This document shows positions 11,262 through 21,000 of a DNA stretch of 64,000 nt, piece after piece (the stretch's first letter is position 1; the number at the start of each line of letters is the position of its first letter). The translations under genes and the position numbers were made by a program. The DNA comes from Microbacterium sp. LWH3-1.2 (GTDB lineage: Bacteria; Actinomycetota; Actinomycetes; Actinomycetales; Microbacteriaceae), in NCBI RefSeq assembly GCF_040675855.1, contig NZ_JBEGIK010000001.1, positions 1,488,001 to 1,552,000 on the forward strand, in the 5' to 3' direction. Below the pieces are notes generated by a model. The model worked only from the letters and a program-made list of their open reading frames with translations. It made no database searches and was not told where the DNA came from.

Positions 11262-12815
11262 TCACGACCAGATCTGCGCGAGGTACGCGTCGGTGGGGGC
11301 CGGCGTCAGCTCATCGAACTCCGCAGCGCCCCACTGCTCGAGCGACAGGTCGGCGGTGAAGGCCCCGTCGTTCGCGGGGCGCCCAGTAGACGACACGCGC
11401 GTGTTGCGCACGGTGCCCCACGTCGATTCGTAGATCGAACCGAACACGTACGAGTCGTAGGCATGCAGCTGCCCGGGCTCGCCGGAACCGTTGATCGCCT
11501 GGTTGATCGTCGGCGGCTCGGTGCCGTCCGGCTGCGAGTACCGCACACGCACCGCGGTCGCTTGCGAGGTGAGCACGCTGTGATCAACGGTCACGAACGG
11601 GGTTCCTTTGCGGGGATCGGATGCTGGAGACCCGCCGATCTGCAGAGCGCAGTTGCGCGACCCGAAGAAAGTGGAATCGCGCACCGTGAGACCGCGGTAC
11701 CAGCCGCTGCCGTACATCTGGAGCGTGTCGAGGTGATCGGTCGCCCCCACCGGCCGGAAGACGGGTGCGACGTAGCAACCTTCGAACACGCTCTTGTCGA
11801 GTGTGGAGCCCGCGCCGGCGGCGTAGCCGAGCGGGTCCGCGATGCCCGTGCGCGGATCGAGTACCACGATCTCGTACGCGCCGCAGTTCTCGGTGACGGC
11901 GTTGTACGAGGAGGCGATGCTGAAGCCCGTCGTGAAGCGCGACTGCGCCCAGGCGCTGCGCGTGCCGTTGGTGAGCAGCATCCGGTCGCCGTTGATGCGC
12001 GCGAAAGTGACGCCGTGCACGTCACGCAGTCGCGCCGGCGCAGAGATGGTGACGCTGCCCCAGCCCTCGAGCGGTGAGATCAGCACGTTCTGGCCCCAGT
12101 TCGCGTTGCCCATGCCGCGCAGCACCGGCGTCGAGCCGCTCGACGACCCGTTGCCCGGAAGCGTCCCCGGCCGCACCCGGATGTGCACCCCGGCCGCCGC
12201 CTGCTCTGCCGTGACCGCGCGGATGGCCGCGCCGATGGCCGCCCACGTGCAGTCGACATCGACCGTATGCGCCGCGGCGGCGCCGATCCAGGGCGTGTGC
12301 GCGGGCCAGTGGGTGCCGTTGGGGCCGAACGAACGCACGACCGCGGGTCGCGTCTCGGCGAACCCGTCGATCACCGCGGTCTCGCCGGCGACGGCCTCGC
12401 CCGATTCGAACAGTGTGGCGCTCGCGACGCTGCCGTTCGGCAGCGGCTGCACGTTCGCCCGCACCCCGATGGTCGCCGAGGCCCCGGGTGCCAGCACGCC
12501 GACGGCGGTGGCCGTGCCGGTCGGGCTGATCGTGATCGTCCAGCCGTCGATCGGCTCGGCCTCGATCAGGGTGGTCGAACCGAGCGGCGTCAGCACCAGC
12601 ATCACCTGGCTCGCGACGCTCGTGGGGGTGGGGTTCGCCACCTCGAAGGTGAGCAGCTGCTCACCGGTCGTCGTCACAGGTTCGACCGCGAGCGTCAGCG
12701 GCACCGGGCCGGCCGGCTCCTCACTCGCCACCGCGAGCGGGGTCTGCGCGGCGACCAGGATCACCGGCGTCGCCCACGCGCCTGCCCTGAGCACCGTTCG
12801 CCGGTTCAGCTCCAT
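11262..12815 (-). CDS. Secreted beta-helix protein 1 (pectate-lyase-like fold), Tat-type signal
   Basis: 517 residues. MELNRRTVLRAG with a following hydrophobic stretch looks like a Tat signal (twin Arg). Residues about 35-145 resemble a DUF11-like beta-sandwich. From about residue 155 onward the protein shares most positions with its neighbour at 12835-14121 (FGPNGTHWPAHTPWI, CTWAAI, QMYGSGWYRGLTVRD, CALQIGG) and has the repeated short strands of a right-handed parallel beta-helix. Such folds bind or cleave acidic polysaccharides, but I see no lyase catalytic set I can name. Its location next to the flippase suggests a role in processing or holding the exported polymer. Confidence 0.72.
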   Translation of the reverse strand: MELNRRTVLRAGAWATPVILVAAQTPLAVASEEPAGPVPLTLAVEPVTTTGEQLLTFEVANPTPTSVASQVMLVLTPLGSTTLIEAEPIDGWTITISPTGTATAVGVLAPGASATIGVRANVQPLPNGSVASATLFESGEAVAGETAVIDGFAETRPAVVRSFGPNGTHWPAHTPWIGAAAAHTVDVDCTWAAIGAAIRAVTAEQAAAGVHIRVRPGTLPGNGSSSGSTPVLRGMGNANWGQNVLISPLEGWGSVTISAPARLRDVHGVTFARINGDRMLLTNGTRSAWAQSRFTTGFSIASSYNAVTENCGAYEIVVLDPRTGIADPLGYAAGAGSTLDKSVFEGCYVAPVFRPVGATDHLDTLQMYGSGWYRGLTVRDSTFFGSRNCALQIGGSPASDPRKGTPFVTVDHSVLTSQATAVRVRYSQPDGTEPPTINQAINGSGEPGQLHAYDSYVFGSIYESTWGTVRNTRVSSTGRPANDGAFTADLSLEQWGAAEFDELTPAPTDAYLAQIWS

Positions 12816-12834
12816 TCGCCGTGGCCCTCTCGCG

Positions 12835-14121
12835 TCATTTCCAGATCGACTTCAGGTACGCGACGGTGGGGGTGGGCACCAGCGCGTCGAACTGCGAGGC
12901 GCCCCACGAGTTCATCGAGCTGTCGTATGTCCACTTTCCCGAGGCGACCGGGTTGCGGGTGATCGCCTGATCGTACGAGACCTTCGTGTTCGAGACGGCC
13001 CCCCACTTGCTGCGGTACATCGAGCCGAAGATGTACGAGTCGTTGGCGTAGAGCTGGAAGTCCTCGCCGATGCCGTTGATCGCCTGCGCGAGCGAGGGCG
13101 TGTCGGCGCCCGAGGGCTTGGGGTAGCGCACGCGGATCGCGGTGGCCTGCGACGTGATGATGCTGTGGTCCACCGTGAGGAATCGCGTGCCCTTGTTGGG
13201 GTCGTCGCTGCGCATGCCGCCGATCTGCAGGGCGCAGTTGAGGGACCCGAAGAACGTCGTGTCGCGCACGGTGAGCCCCCGGTACCAGCCTGACCCGTAC
13301 ATCTGCAGGGTGTCGACGTGGTCGGTGGCGCCGGTGGGGCGGAACACCGGTGCGGAGTAGCATCCGTCCCACACGCTGTCGGTCATGACGGAGCCGGAGC
13401 CGGCGGCATAGCCGAGCGGGTCGGAGATGTCGGCCTTCACGTTGCTCATGACGATCTCGTAGGCGCCGCACTCGCGAGTGGTCGCCCCGTACGACGAGGC
13501 CATGCTGAGGCCGTCCGACATGACGGACTGCGCCCACGCGCTCCGCGTGCAGTTGGTCAGCAGCACGTCGACGCCGTTGATGCGGGCGAAGGTCACGCCG
13601 TACACCTCGCGCAGGCGCGCGGGCTCGGTGATGATGACCGTGCCCCAGCCGTCGCGTGGCGAGACGAGCACGTTCTTGCTCCACTCGGCGCTGCCGAGAC
13701 CCTGCAGCACCGCTTTCGACCCCGACGAGGCGCCGAGGCCGGGGAGGGTTCCGGGTCGCACCTTGATGTGCACGCCGGCGGCGGCCTGCGATGCGGTCAC
13801 GGCGAGCAGCGCCGTGCGGATCGCCGCCCACGTGCAGGCGACCTCGACGGTCGTCACGGCGTCGTTGATCCACGGCGTGTGGGCGGGCCAGTGGGTTCCG
13901 TTGGGTCCGAACGAGCGCACGACGGCCGGTCGGGCTCCGCCGACGATGGCCGCCGGTGCGCCGGTCGGTGCGACGGCGCTCGCGGAGGAGGAGGGGACGG
14001 ATGCTGTCGCCGAAGGCCCGCCCGACGTCTGGGCCGGCGAGCACATGGCGGTGGCCGCGGCCGGCGCTGCGACGGCGAGGAGGCGAACGAAGGATCGGCG
14101 GCTGAACGGGCTGGTGGTCAT
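12835..14121 (-). CDS. Secreted beta-helix protein 2, paralogue of the previous, Tat-type signal
   Basis: 428 residues. SRRSFVRLLAVAAPAAA is a twin-arginine signal, followed by a Ser/Ala-rich linker to about residue 60, then the same beta-helix domain as 11262-12815. It lacks the beta-sandwich domain of its paralogue. The ATG at 14121 overlaps the stop of the acyltransferase gene (ATGA at 14118), with GGAAGG upstream, so the two are coupled. The tandem arrangement indicates local duplication followed by divergence. Enzymatic activity is not established by sequence. Confidence 0.72.
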   Translation of the reverse strand: MTTSPFSRRSFVRLLAVAAPAAATAMCSPAQTSGGPSATASVPSSSASAVAPTGAPAAIVGGARPAVVRSFGPNGTHWPAHTPWINDAVTTVEVACTWAAIRTALLAVTASQAAAGVHIKVRPGTLPGLGASSGSKAVLQGLGSAEWSKNVLVSPRDGWGTVIITEPARLREVYGVTFARINGVDVLLTNCTRSAWAQSVMSDGLSMASSYGATTRECGAYEIVMSNVKADISDPLGYAAGSGSVMTDSVWDGCYSAPVFRPTGATDHVDTLQMYGSGWYRGLTVRDTTFFGSLNCALQIGGMRSDDPNKGTRFLTVDHSIITSQATAIRVRYPKPSGADTPSLAQAINGIGEDFQLYANDSYIFGSMYRSKWGAVSNTKVSYDQAITRNPVASGKWTYDSSMNSWGASQFDALVPTPTVAYLKSIWK

Positions 14122-15167
14122 GGCGTGGGCCTTCCGTCGGAGATGGAGAACGTTCCGGAGGACTGCGCGACGGTTCCCGAACGGCGGGCGGGCCACGCGA
14201 ACAGCAGGTCGAGGGCAGGCAGTATGCGCAGCAGATGAACCATGACGACGCCGGCCCCGAGTCCGAACACGAACCCGACGGCGAGGGCGATCCAGGCGTT
14301 CCCGGTGAGGGCGCCGAGCGCGACGCCGGCGCTCGCCGGCCACCAGTGCACGATGTAGTAGACGAGCGAGTCGCGTCCGACGGCGCGGAGGGGACGCAGC
14401 ATCCGCGCCGATCCGAACCGACGCGCGATGACGATGGCGATGCCGATGCCGCCGGCCGCGAACGGCGCCGACAGGGCGGTGTAGCGCAGGCCGACACCCA
14501 CGGCCGCGGCGGCGACGGTGGCGAGGGCGAGCGCCGCGCACGCCCAGACCACCCAGCGGCGGGCGAGTGTGCGCTCGAGGGCGCCGACGTGCTGCGAGAA
14601 CCACACGCCGATCATGAAGAACACGAGCAGCAGGAAGAACCGGCGCATGCCGAAGTCGGGCACGAGGGCTGCGGCGACGAGTGCCCCCGCGGCGATCCAC
14701 AGCGGCGGCACGCGGGGAGTGACGAGCGCGATCATATAGAAGAGGAACAGGTCGTACAGGAACCACAGGTGCTCGACGGGGTCGTACAGCGGCAGCAGCA
14801 GGTCCCACGCGGTGACGGTGTGGTCGGTGACGCCGCCGACGATGCCTTCACGGATGCCGAATCCGTACAGCAGCGCGAGCGCGATGATCGACCACACGAT
14901 GTAGGGCCAGAGCACACGGCGCACCTTGCCGGTGACGTAGGCGCGCGGGCCGCGGGCGAGCGAGCCGCCGACGAGCAGGCCCGAGAGGAACACCATGAGC
15001 GGCATCCGCACGGGGGAGAAGATCGTGTTGAGCACCCACGCGACCTCGGGTGCGCCGAGCGGGGAGGAACTCGCGAACAGGATGGCGTGGTTGAACACCA
15101 CGAGGATGATCGACGTCCCGCGGAGGACGTCCATCCACTCGATGCGCGACTTCTCGACCGCTGCCAT
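14118..15167 (-). CDS. OafA-type acyltransferase 3 family membrane protein
   Basis: 349 residues with about 10 helices. The start RIEWMDVLRGTSIILVVFNHAI carries the Arg and His of the acyltransferase-3 family, which moves acyl groups (often acetyl) across the membrane onto surface sugars. HLWFLYDL in the middle is the second family hallmark. The C-terminal 25 residues are polar. It overlaps the downstream beta-helix gene by 4 bp and probably decorates the polysaccharide of this locus. Confidence 0.85.
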   Translation of the reverse strand: MAAVEKSRIEWMDVLRGTSIILVVFNHAILFASSSPLGAPEVAWVLNTIFSPVRMPLMVFLSGLLVGGSLARGPRAYVTGKVRRVLWPYIVWSIIALALLYGFGIREGIVGGVTDHTVTAWDLLLPLYDPVEHLWFLYDLFLFYMIALVTPRVPPLWIAAGALVAAALVPDFGMRRFFLLLVFFMIGVWFSQHVGALERTLARRWVVWACAALALATVAAAAVGVGLRYTALSAPFAAGGIGIAIVIARRFGSARMLRPLRAVGRDSLVYYIVHWWPASAGVALGALTGNAWIALAVGFVFGLGAGVVMVHLLRILPALDLLFAWPARRSGTVAQSSGTFSISDGRPTP

Positions 15168-15191
15168 CTGGTGCCTTACGCGCCGGCCCGC

Positions 15192-15932
15192 TCAGGTTCT
15201 CCGTCGCCGGTTCAGCGCGATTCCGCCGACGATGGCTGCCGCGGCGGCGATGGTGGCGACGACGGTCCAGCCGATGGCTGCGCCGGTGGAGGCAAGCGCG
15301 CCGTCGGCAGCGGCTGACGTGGGGGTCGCCGCTGCCGACGGCACTGGCGTCGCCGAGGCCGTCGGCACAGGGGTCGTCGGAGAGGGAGTCGGCGACGCCG
15401 TCGGGGTGGGTGTGGGAGTCGGGGTGGGAGTGGGAGTCGGGGTGGGAGTGGGAGTCGGCGTCGGGGTGGGCGTCGGAGTCGGCGTGGGCGTCGGCGTGGG
15501 GCCGCAGCCGATGATGGTGATGAGCGGGCTCTTGTACGTGATGAGTCCGGTGGTCCACGACGGTTCTGCGTCGTCGGGAGCGGCGTAGCCGTACGCGATC
15601 GCCGAGGTGTGGTGGAGGTCGGCGCAGGGGTGCCCGGTGATCGTCACGTCGTGGGTGCGCACTTCGCCCGGCTCATAGCGGGTCGGCCCCCACGTGTACA
15701 CCTTGCCGTCGGGGCCGTTGACGCGCGCGGCGCCCCAGGCCGGAACCGAGGATGCGTTGCGGGTGTAGACCGAGATCTCTGCGACCTTCGGCGAGGTGAA
15801 CTCGATGACGACGCTGACGTCGCCGACCACATCGCTGCTCTCCGCCGATGCCGCGACGGCGGCGAGTGCCCCTCCGCCGAGGCCGAGGGTGATCGCGGCC
15901 GCCAGGATTGTGACTCGTCTGCCTCTGTACAT
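15192..15932 (-). CDS. Cell-wall protein with (PT)n stalk and LASTG-type anchor
   Basis: 246 residues: a signal peptide (about 1-30), a small extracellular domain of about 115 residues with two Cys, a long (PT)n stalk at about residues 145-178, then a Ser/Thr/Ala region, LASTG at 213-217, a hydrophobic helix and RRRR at the end. This is the layout of a sortase substrate, although LASTG deviates from LPxTG at Pro. No sortase gene is in the window. The 5' end and upstream DNA were once duplicated; a decayed copy lies at about 25230-25690. Confidence 0.75.
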   Translation of the reverse strand: MYRGRRVTILAAAITLGLGGGALAAVAASAESSDVVGDVSVVIEFTSPKVAEISVYTRNASSVPAWGAARVNGPDGKVYTWGPTRYEPGEVRTHDVTITGHPCADLHHTSAIAYGYAAPDDAEPSWTTGLITYKSPLITIIGCGPTPTPTPTPTPTPTPTPTPTPTPTPTPTPTPTPTASPTPSPTTPVPTASATPVPSAAATPTSAAADGALASTGAAIGWTVVATIAAAAAIVGGIALNRRRRT

Positions 15933-16037
15933 GTGCTCCCCAAGCCCAAAGAGAACGCCCGGGGCCGCTTCCGTTCCGGCTCCGGGCGGCAGTGCCCCAT
16001 CTGGGTGCCACGCTACGGCGATCCGGCGCGCGGGGGG

Positions 16038-16268
16038 TTACTTCCGCGTTTCGTGTCGGTTAAGCCCGGTGTTCAGGCGTTTGCGGTTCGGGGTGTCGCC
16101 GTAGTAGTGCCGCACGGACTCACGGGAGTCGATGACGAGGAGTGCGTAAAGGGTGACGGCCGCCGTCGCGACGAGGGCGGCGAGTGCGATGGCGACGGTG
16201 ACGATGGCTCGGATCACGGTGGGGACGAGGCTCCGCAGGGGTACTGACGAGATGGGGGTGCGGGTCAA
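16038..16268 (-). CDS. Small hypothetical single-pass membrane protein
   Basis: 76 residues from a TTG start, or about 59 from GTG at 16217: one hydrophobic helix (VIRAIVTVAIALAALVATAA) then a basic tail ending in NRHETRK. No family recognised. Support for it being real is that the segment was copied to 25.2-25.7 kb and the duplicate keeps part of the helix and the phrase VIDSRG/E-VRH, though it is frameshifted there. No good SD is seen. It may be a small gene of the polysaccharide locus or non-coding DNA. Confidence 0.4.
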   Translation of the reverse strand: MTRTPISSVPLRSLVPTVIRAIVTVAIALAALVATAAVTLYALLVIDSRESVRHYYGDTPNRKRLNTGLNRHETRK

Positions 16269-16335
16269 GCTTAGGCTCGCGGACGGGGCTCGTCGGATGG
16301 GCGCGCGCGTCGGCTGCGTGATGCGCGCGGTCGGG

Positions 16336-16471
16336 GGTTCTGTGCGGTCGTGGGTTCTGTGCGGTCGTGGGTTCTGTGCGGTCGTGGGTTCTGTGTGGTC
16401 GTGGGTTCTGTGTGGTCGTGGGTTCTGTGCGGCCGTGGGTACCGTGCGATCCCGGCTACCGTGCGATCGCG
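16336..16471. repeat. 17-bp tandem repeat, about 8 copies
   Basis: The unit GGTTCTGTGCGGTCGTG starts at 16336, 16353, 16370, 16387, 16404 and 16421 with one or two changes, then two degenerate units (ggtaccgtgcgatcccg, gctaccgtgcgatcgcg). It fills most of the gap between the small membrane ORF and the DUF222-HNH gene. Because 17 is not a multiple of 3 it cannot be a protein repeat. Confidence 0.9.
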
Positions 16472-16550
16472 CGTGGGCAGCGATGACTGCGGTCGCGGAG
16501 ATTGCGCCGGGGTTGGAGCGGCGGTGTGACGCGCCCGCGGCGCGGCGGTG

Positions 16551-17894
16551 TCAGGCGGCCAGGTCGAAGCGCGCGCGACCGCCGAGTTGCGGCGTGCGTT
16601 CGGGGTCGATGTGCGCGGGCGGCAGGAACCACACTTTCGCGCGGGTGCCAGTGCCTTCGATCTGTATGTCCCACCCGTTGTCGTGGATCCGATGGTGACA
16701 GGACTCGCAGAGGAGCACCCCGTTATCGAGATCGGTGGGCCCCGCATCTCTGGCCCACCATCTGATGTGGTGGGTCTTCGTGTGGGAGGGTGGTGCGCCG
16801 CACTTGGCGCAGCCGCCGTCGCGTTCGACGAGGGCGAGTTTCTGTGCCGGCGTGAAGAGCCGGCGGACGCGGCCCCAGTCGAGGATCTCGCCGTCGGCCC
16901 CGAGGACGCACGAGATGATCCCTCCGCCCGCAGCCATGCGCCGCGCGGTCGAGACCGAGATCGGTGCGGCGATGCCGTCGATGGTGGCGTGGCCGCTCCC
17001 GGCGACGAGGTCTTCGTGGTCGATCCGCACGACGACGGTCGCGCCCTGGAGCGGCAGATCCGTGTGCGCGCACCCGAGCGCGTGTTCGGCGAGGCGGGAG
17101 AGGGCGTCGGCTTGCATCTGCGGGACGCTGCGGCGCGCAGCATCCGTCGTGGCACCGGCACCATCGCGCTCGGCGCGCATCTCGGCGCCGACCATGGTCT
17201 CGATCGCGATCTTCACCGATGCGCCGTGCTCGGGGTCGAACTTGCCGTTGACGACGATCATGCCCCGGCGGTCTTCGTAGATGTGCAGAGCGCGCTCGGC
17301 GCGCAGCTCCTCTTCGCGGACCTCGACACCGGCCGGATCGAGCCGGGCTTCGGCGCGGCTGATGAGCCGCGCGAGTTGGTCGGAGGTGAGGCCGGGCGCC
17401 TTCTCGGCGAGCATCTTCTCAGCCTCGTCGGTTGCGTCCCGGCCGGCTCGCAACGCCACCTTGTCGAGCATGGTGATGATCGCACTGGATGCGGCAGCGC
17501 CGATGCGGCCGGCCGCGAGGGCTGCCGCGACATGCGGGTACCGCGCGGGAGCGGTTTCGCCGCTGAACGTCACGCGGGGTGCGGTGGCTTCGCCGACCTT
17601 GACGAGCCGCGCCGCTTCGCCGGCACTCGTTCCGCCGACCGTGGCGATCAGCGCGGTGGGGTTGCGAAACCCCTGCTGCTTGGCGAGCCCACCTGCGCCG
17701 AGCTCGGGTCGCGACTGCCGTGCGATCTCGGCGGCGACGCGCGCCCGCGCCGCGTCGAGAAGTCGCTGGCTGTCGGCAAGCTGTTCGTTGAGACGGATCA
17801 ATGCTCCCGGCGCCAGCGCCTCGATGGCGTCCTCAGCCCACAGCGCGCGTGCGGAGTCCACCGCTGCGGCGAGGGGAGCGAGGGGGTCCGTCAT
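16551..17894 (-). CDS. DUF222 / HNH endonuclease-domain protein (13E12-repeat family)
   Basis: 447 residues. DUF222 spans about residues 30-330. A C-terminal HNH domain has two CxxC-type pairs (CAKCGAP, LLCESCHHRIH) and the His of THHIRWW, so a zinc-bound HNH nuclease fold is intact. The family is abundant and often multicopy in Actinobacteria; its role (mobile-element related or DNA-damage linked) is not settled. TAGAGT lies 6 nt before the ATG with TTCGAC 18 nt further up, and there is no SD, suggesting a leaderless transcript. A second, longer member is at 45091-46941. Confidence 0.88.
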   Translation of the reverse strand: MTDPLAPLAAAVDSARALWAEDAIEALAPGALIRLNEQLADSQRLLDAARARVAAEIARQSRPELGAGGLAKQQGFRNPTALIATVGGTSAGEAARLVKVGEATAPRVTFSGETAPARYPHVAAALAAGRIGAAASSAIITMLDKVALRAGRDATDEAEKMLAEKAPGLTSDQLARLISRAEARLDPAGVEVREEELRAERALHIYEDRRGMIVVNGKFDPEHGASVKIAIETMVGAEMRAERDGAGATTDAARRSVPQMQADALSRLAEHALGCAHTDLPLQGATVVVRIDHEDLVAGSGHATIDGIAAPISVSTARRMAAGGGIISCVLGADGEILDWGRVRRLFTPAQKLALVERDGGCAKCGAPPSHTKTHHIRWWARDAGPTDLDNGVLLCESCHHRIHDNGWDIQIEGTGTRAKVWFLPPAHIDPERTPQLGGRARFDLAA

Positions 17895-17900
17895 GGGTCC

Positions 17901-17930
17901 ACTCTACCGCAGTTGGGTGCGATTGTCGAA
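17901..17930 (-). promoter_or_regulatory. Candidate promoter of DUF222-HNH gene (leaderless)
   Basis: On the reverse strand TTCGAC, 18 nt, TAGAGT, then GGACCC and the ATG at 17894. The spacing of 6 nt from the -10 hexamer to the start codon means the transcript would begin at or next to the start codon. Confidence 0.5.
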
Positions 17931-18055
17931 TAAATCTACGAACAGGCCGCAGAGAATCAGGTGCCGACCCGGCCATGTTCCACCGTGCCTCGAACATTTG
18001 TCCCATTCATCGATGCTGTTCACGCCCCATGCTCCGACCAGAGATCCCGACCTGG

Positions 18056-21000
18056 TCAGACGACAGCTTCGTACGAGTCGGCGAAGTGCTCGTCGGGCAC
18101 GATCCAGCGCTCGCCGCCGGCGCCCTCGACGATCCAGTCTCCGCTCGCCGCGGTCGCGGTTCCCTCGAGCGTCTCGATGCGTTCCGCCGGCTCGGCGCGG
18201 CGTGCGTTCACGATCCCGGTGCGGCGCCAGCGCCCGCCGCCCGTGCTCTGGTAGCTCGCAGCGAACTCCGCCGGCCGTACGGACCACGTCCGCTCGCCGT
18301 CGCTGACCCGCCAGTCACCGGCCTGCGCCTCCATGACGCTTCCGGATCGCGTGGTCCAGTTCCACGGCGTGTTCACCCGCTCAGCGGTGACCTCGCCACG
18401 ACGGCGGTAACGACCGTTCCCCGGCGCCCCCGCCCCCGTCCCCGTCCCGAACTCCGCCCCCGCCGCGAACTCCGTCCCCGACGCTCCCGTCCCGAACTCC
18501 GCCCCCGCCCCCGCCCCCGCCGCGAACTCCGTCCCCGACGCTCCCGTCCCGAACTCCGCCCCCGCCGCGAACTCCGTCCCCGACGCTCCCGTCCCGAACT
18601 CCGCCCCCGCCGCGAACTCCGTCCCCGACGCTCCCGTCCCGAACTCCGCCCCCGCCGCGAACTCCGTCCCCGACGCTCCCGTCCCGAACTCCGCCCCCGC
18701 CCCCGCCGCCGCCGCGAACTCCGTCCCCGACGCTCCCGTCCCGAACTCCGTCCCCGACGCTCCCGCCCCGAACTCCGTCCCCGACGCTCCCGTCCCGAAC
18801 TCCGTCCCCGACGCTCCCGTCCCGAACTCCGCCCCCGCCGCGAACTCCGTCCCCGACGCCCCCGCCCCCGTCCCCGTCCCGAACTCCGCCCCCGCCGCGA
18901 ACTCCGTCCCCGACGCTCCCGCCGCGAACTCCGTCCCCGGCGCCCCCGCCCCCGCCCCAACCCCCGCGCCAACCACAAACCCCGCGCCGTTCCCCGGCGC
19001 CCCCGCCCCCGTCCCCGTCCCGAACTCCGCCCCCGCCGCGAACTCCGTCCCCGACGCTCCCGCCCCGAACTCCGCCCCCGCCGCGAACTCCGTCCCCGAC
19101 GCTCCCGTCCCGAACTCCGCCCCCGCCGCGAACTCCGTCCCCGACGCTCCCGTCCCGAACTCCGCCCCCGCCCCCGCCCCCGCCGCGAACTCCGTCCCCG
19201 ACGTTCCCGTCCCGAACTCCGCCCCCGCCCCCGCCCCCGCCGCGAACTCCGTCCCCGACGCTCCCGTCCCGAACTCCGTCCCCGACGCTCCCGTCCCGAA
19301 CTCCGTCCCCGTCCCGAACTCCGCCCCCGCCCCCGCCCCGAACTCCGTCCCCGGCGCCCCCGCCCCCGTCCCCGTCCCGAACTCCGCTCCCGTCCCGAAC
19401 TCCGTCCCCGACGCTCCCGCCGCGAACGCCGTCCCCGACGCTCCCGTCCCGAACTCCGCCCCCGCCCCGAACTCCGTCCCCGACGTTCCCGCCCCGAACT
19501 CCGCCCCCGCCTCGGCCCCGGGCCCCGTCCCCACCTCCGCCCCCGGCGGGCGGGACGCGTACCCCAGCGCGCGGAGCAGCTCGAGCGCATCCCGCACGGA
19601 GCTGCGCGTCTGCGCCCTCCCGTCTTCGTCGAGAGCCGCCCATGGGACGAGCATCGGGTGCGTGCGCCGCGCATCGTCGCGACGCGCGCCGGGCCGCCAC
19701 CCGGCGGCGAGCAGGGCAGCCCGCCACGACTCGTGCTCGCGTTCGACCATGACGTCGAACTGCTCCGGCGTCGGGGTGACATCTTCCGGGTCGGCGCCCG
19801 ACGGCAGCCGCCCCCACGTCCTGCCGACGGCGACCGCCGAGGCCAGCGTGGTGCGCACCAGGCGGATGTTGCTCTCCTTGTAGAAGTCGGGCAGTCCCTC
19901 ATCCCAGGGTCGCCGGACCGGGATAGTGGGATCCTCGCCGTGGTCGGCGAGGAAGTTCGCGTGGGCGACACGGGCGACGCGTTCCCAGCGATCGATGACG
20001 CGCGCTTCCCCGAAGCTCAGGGCGAACGGGTACAGGCGCTCCATGACCGGCACGCTCGGAAGGCTGCTGCCCTCGTTCACACGGGCGTAGACCGCCCAGT
20101 CCGGGTGCGCCGCGGCAAGCTCCGCAGGGCGAACCCCGGCCCAGGCCGCGCCCACGACGGGCGCCGTCATGACCGCGGGTGATCGCGCGCCCGCGAGCGC
20201 GTCGGCGAACCCTTCCGCCATGTCATCGCAGGTGTGGGCGCCGACGCCGGCGCCCACGTTGCCGAACGCGCGCTGGTGGAGTTCGTGCTGTCGACGCAGG
20301 GTCGCAGCATCCATCCCCACGATCACGATCTGCGGCAGCGGTGCACCGGCGACACGACGGGCCTTGCGTTCGCGCTCGCGCTGCGCGACCTCTGCTGCGA
20401 CCGCCAGCACGAGATCGGGGTCGCCGTGCACGGCGACCATGTCGTGGCCGTCGTGCACCCACCGCGCCACCAGCCGCTCCGCGGTCGCCTCGAACACGCT
20501 GATGGCGTCGAGCGCCCAGCCGGGCCGGTCGACGTTCTGCCGGCGCCAGTATTCCGCGACCCAGACGTCGTCGATGCGCACGACTGCGCGGATGTCACGA
20601 GGAGCGACGGATGCTGCCGCCAGGCCGTCGGCGAGATGCTCGAAGCGGGTGAGATTCACGCTCGCCTCCGGGCCCAGCAGGTAGAGCGCGGTCAGGGCGA
20701 CGCGTCCGCGCCGGAGGGAGAAGGCGCGGAGGGCGGCGTCGACCGGGTCGGGCCAGCGGAGAAGCACGATGCCCTGCTGGCGATGCGCGGGTGGCGGGGG
20801 ATCGCTCGCGTCGGCACGCACGACGATCAGCGTGCGGTGCCCCACTCGATCACGGATCCGGGTGGCCGCGCGCAGCGTCACATCGAGCGGGCTGTCGATC
20901 ACGATGCGCGAGCGGGAGCGTCGCATGCGCAGCACGTCGAGCTGTGATCGGAAGAGAACGGATGCTGCGGCCACGAACCCGAGACCGACCGCGGCGACGG

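Noticed and set aside
16336..16471. CRISPR array
   Set aside because: The 17-bp units are head-to-tail without spacers.
17894..17945. LexA (SOS) box before the DUF222-HNH gene
   Set aside because: TCGAAT and ACGAAC are present, but the palindromic TCGAAC-N4-GTTCGA spacing is not.
18415..19530. CRISPR array
   Set aside because: Repeats are contiguous and degenerate without unique spacers, and lie within an intact reading frame; no cas genes nearby.
17801..20182. Very long Arg/Pro/Leu-rich ORF on the plus strand
   Set aside because: It is the antisense shadow of the repeat in the RyR gene; there are no conserved domains and its ends fall in unrelated coding DNA.
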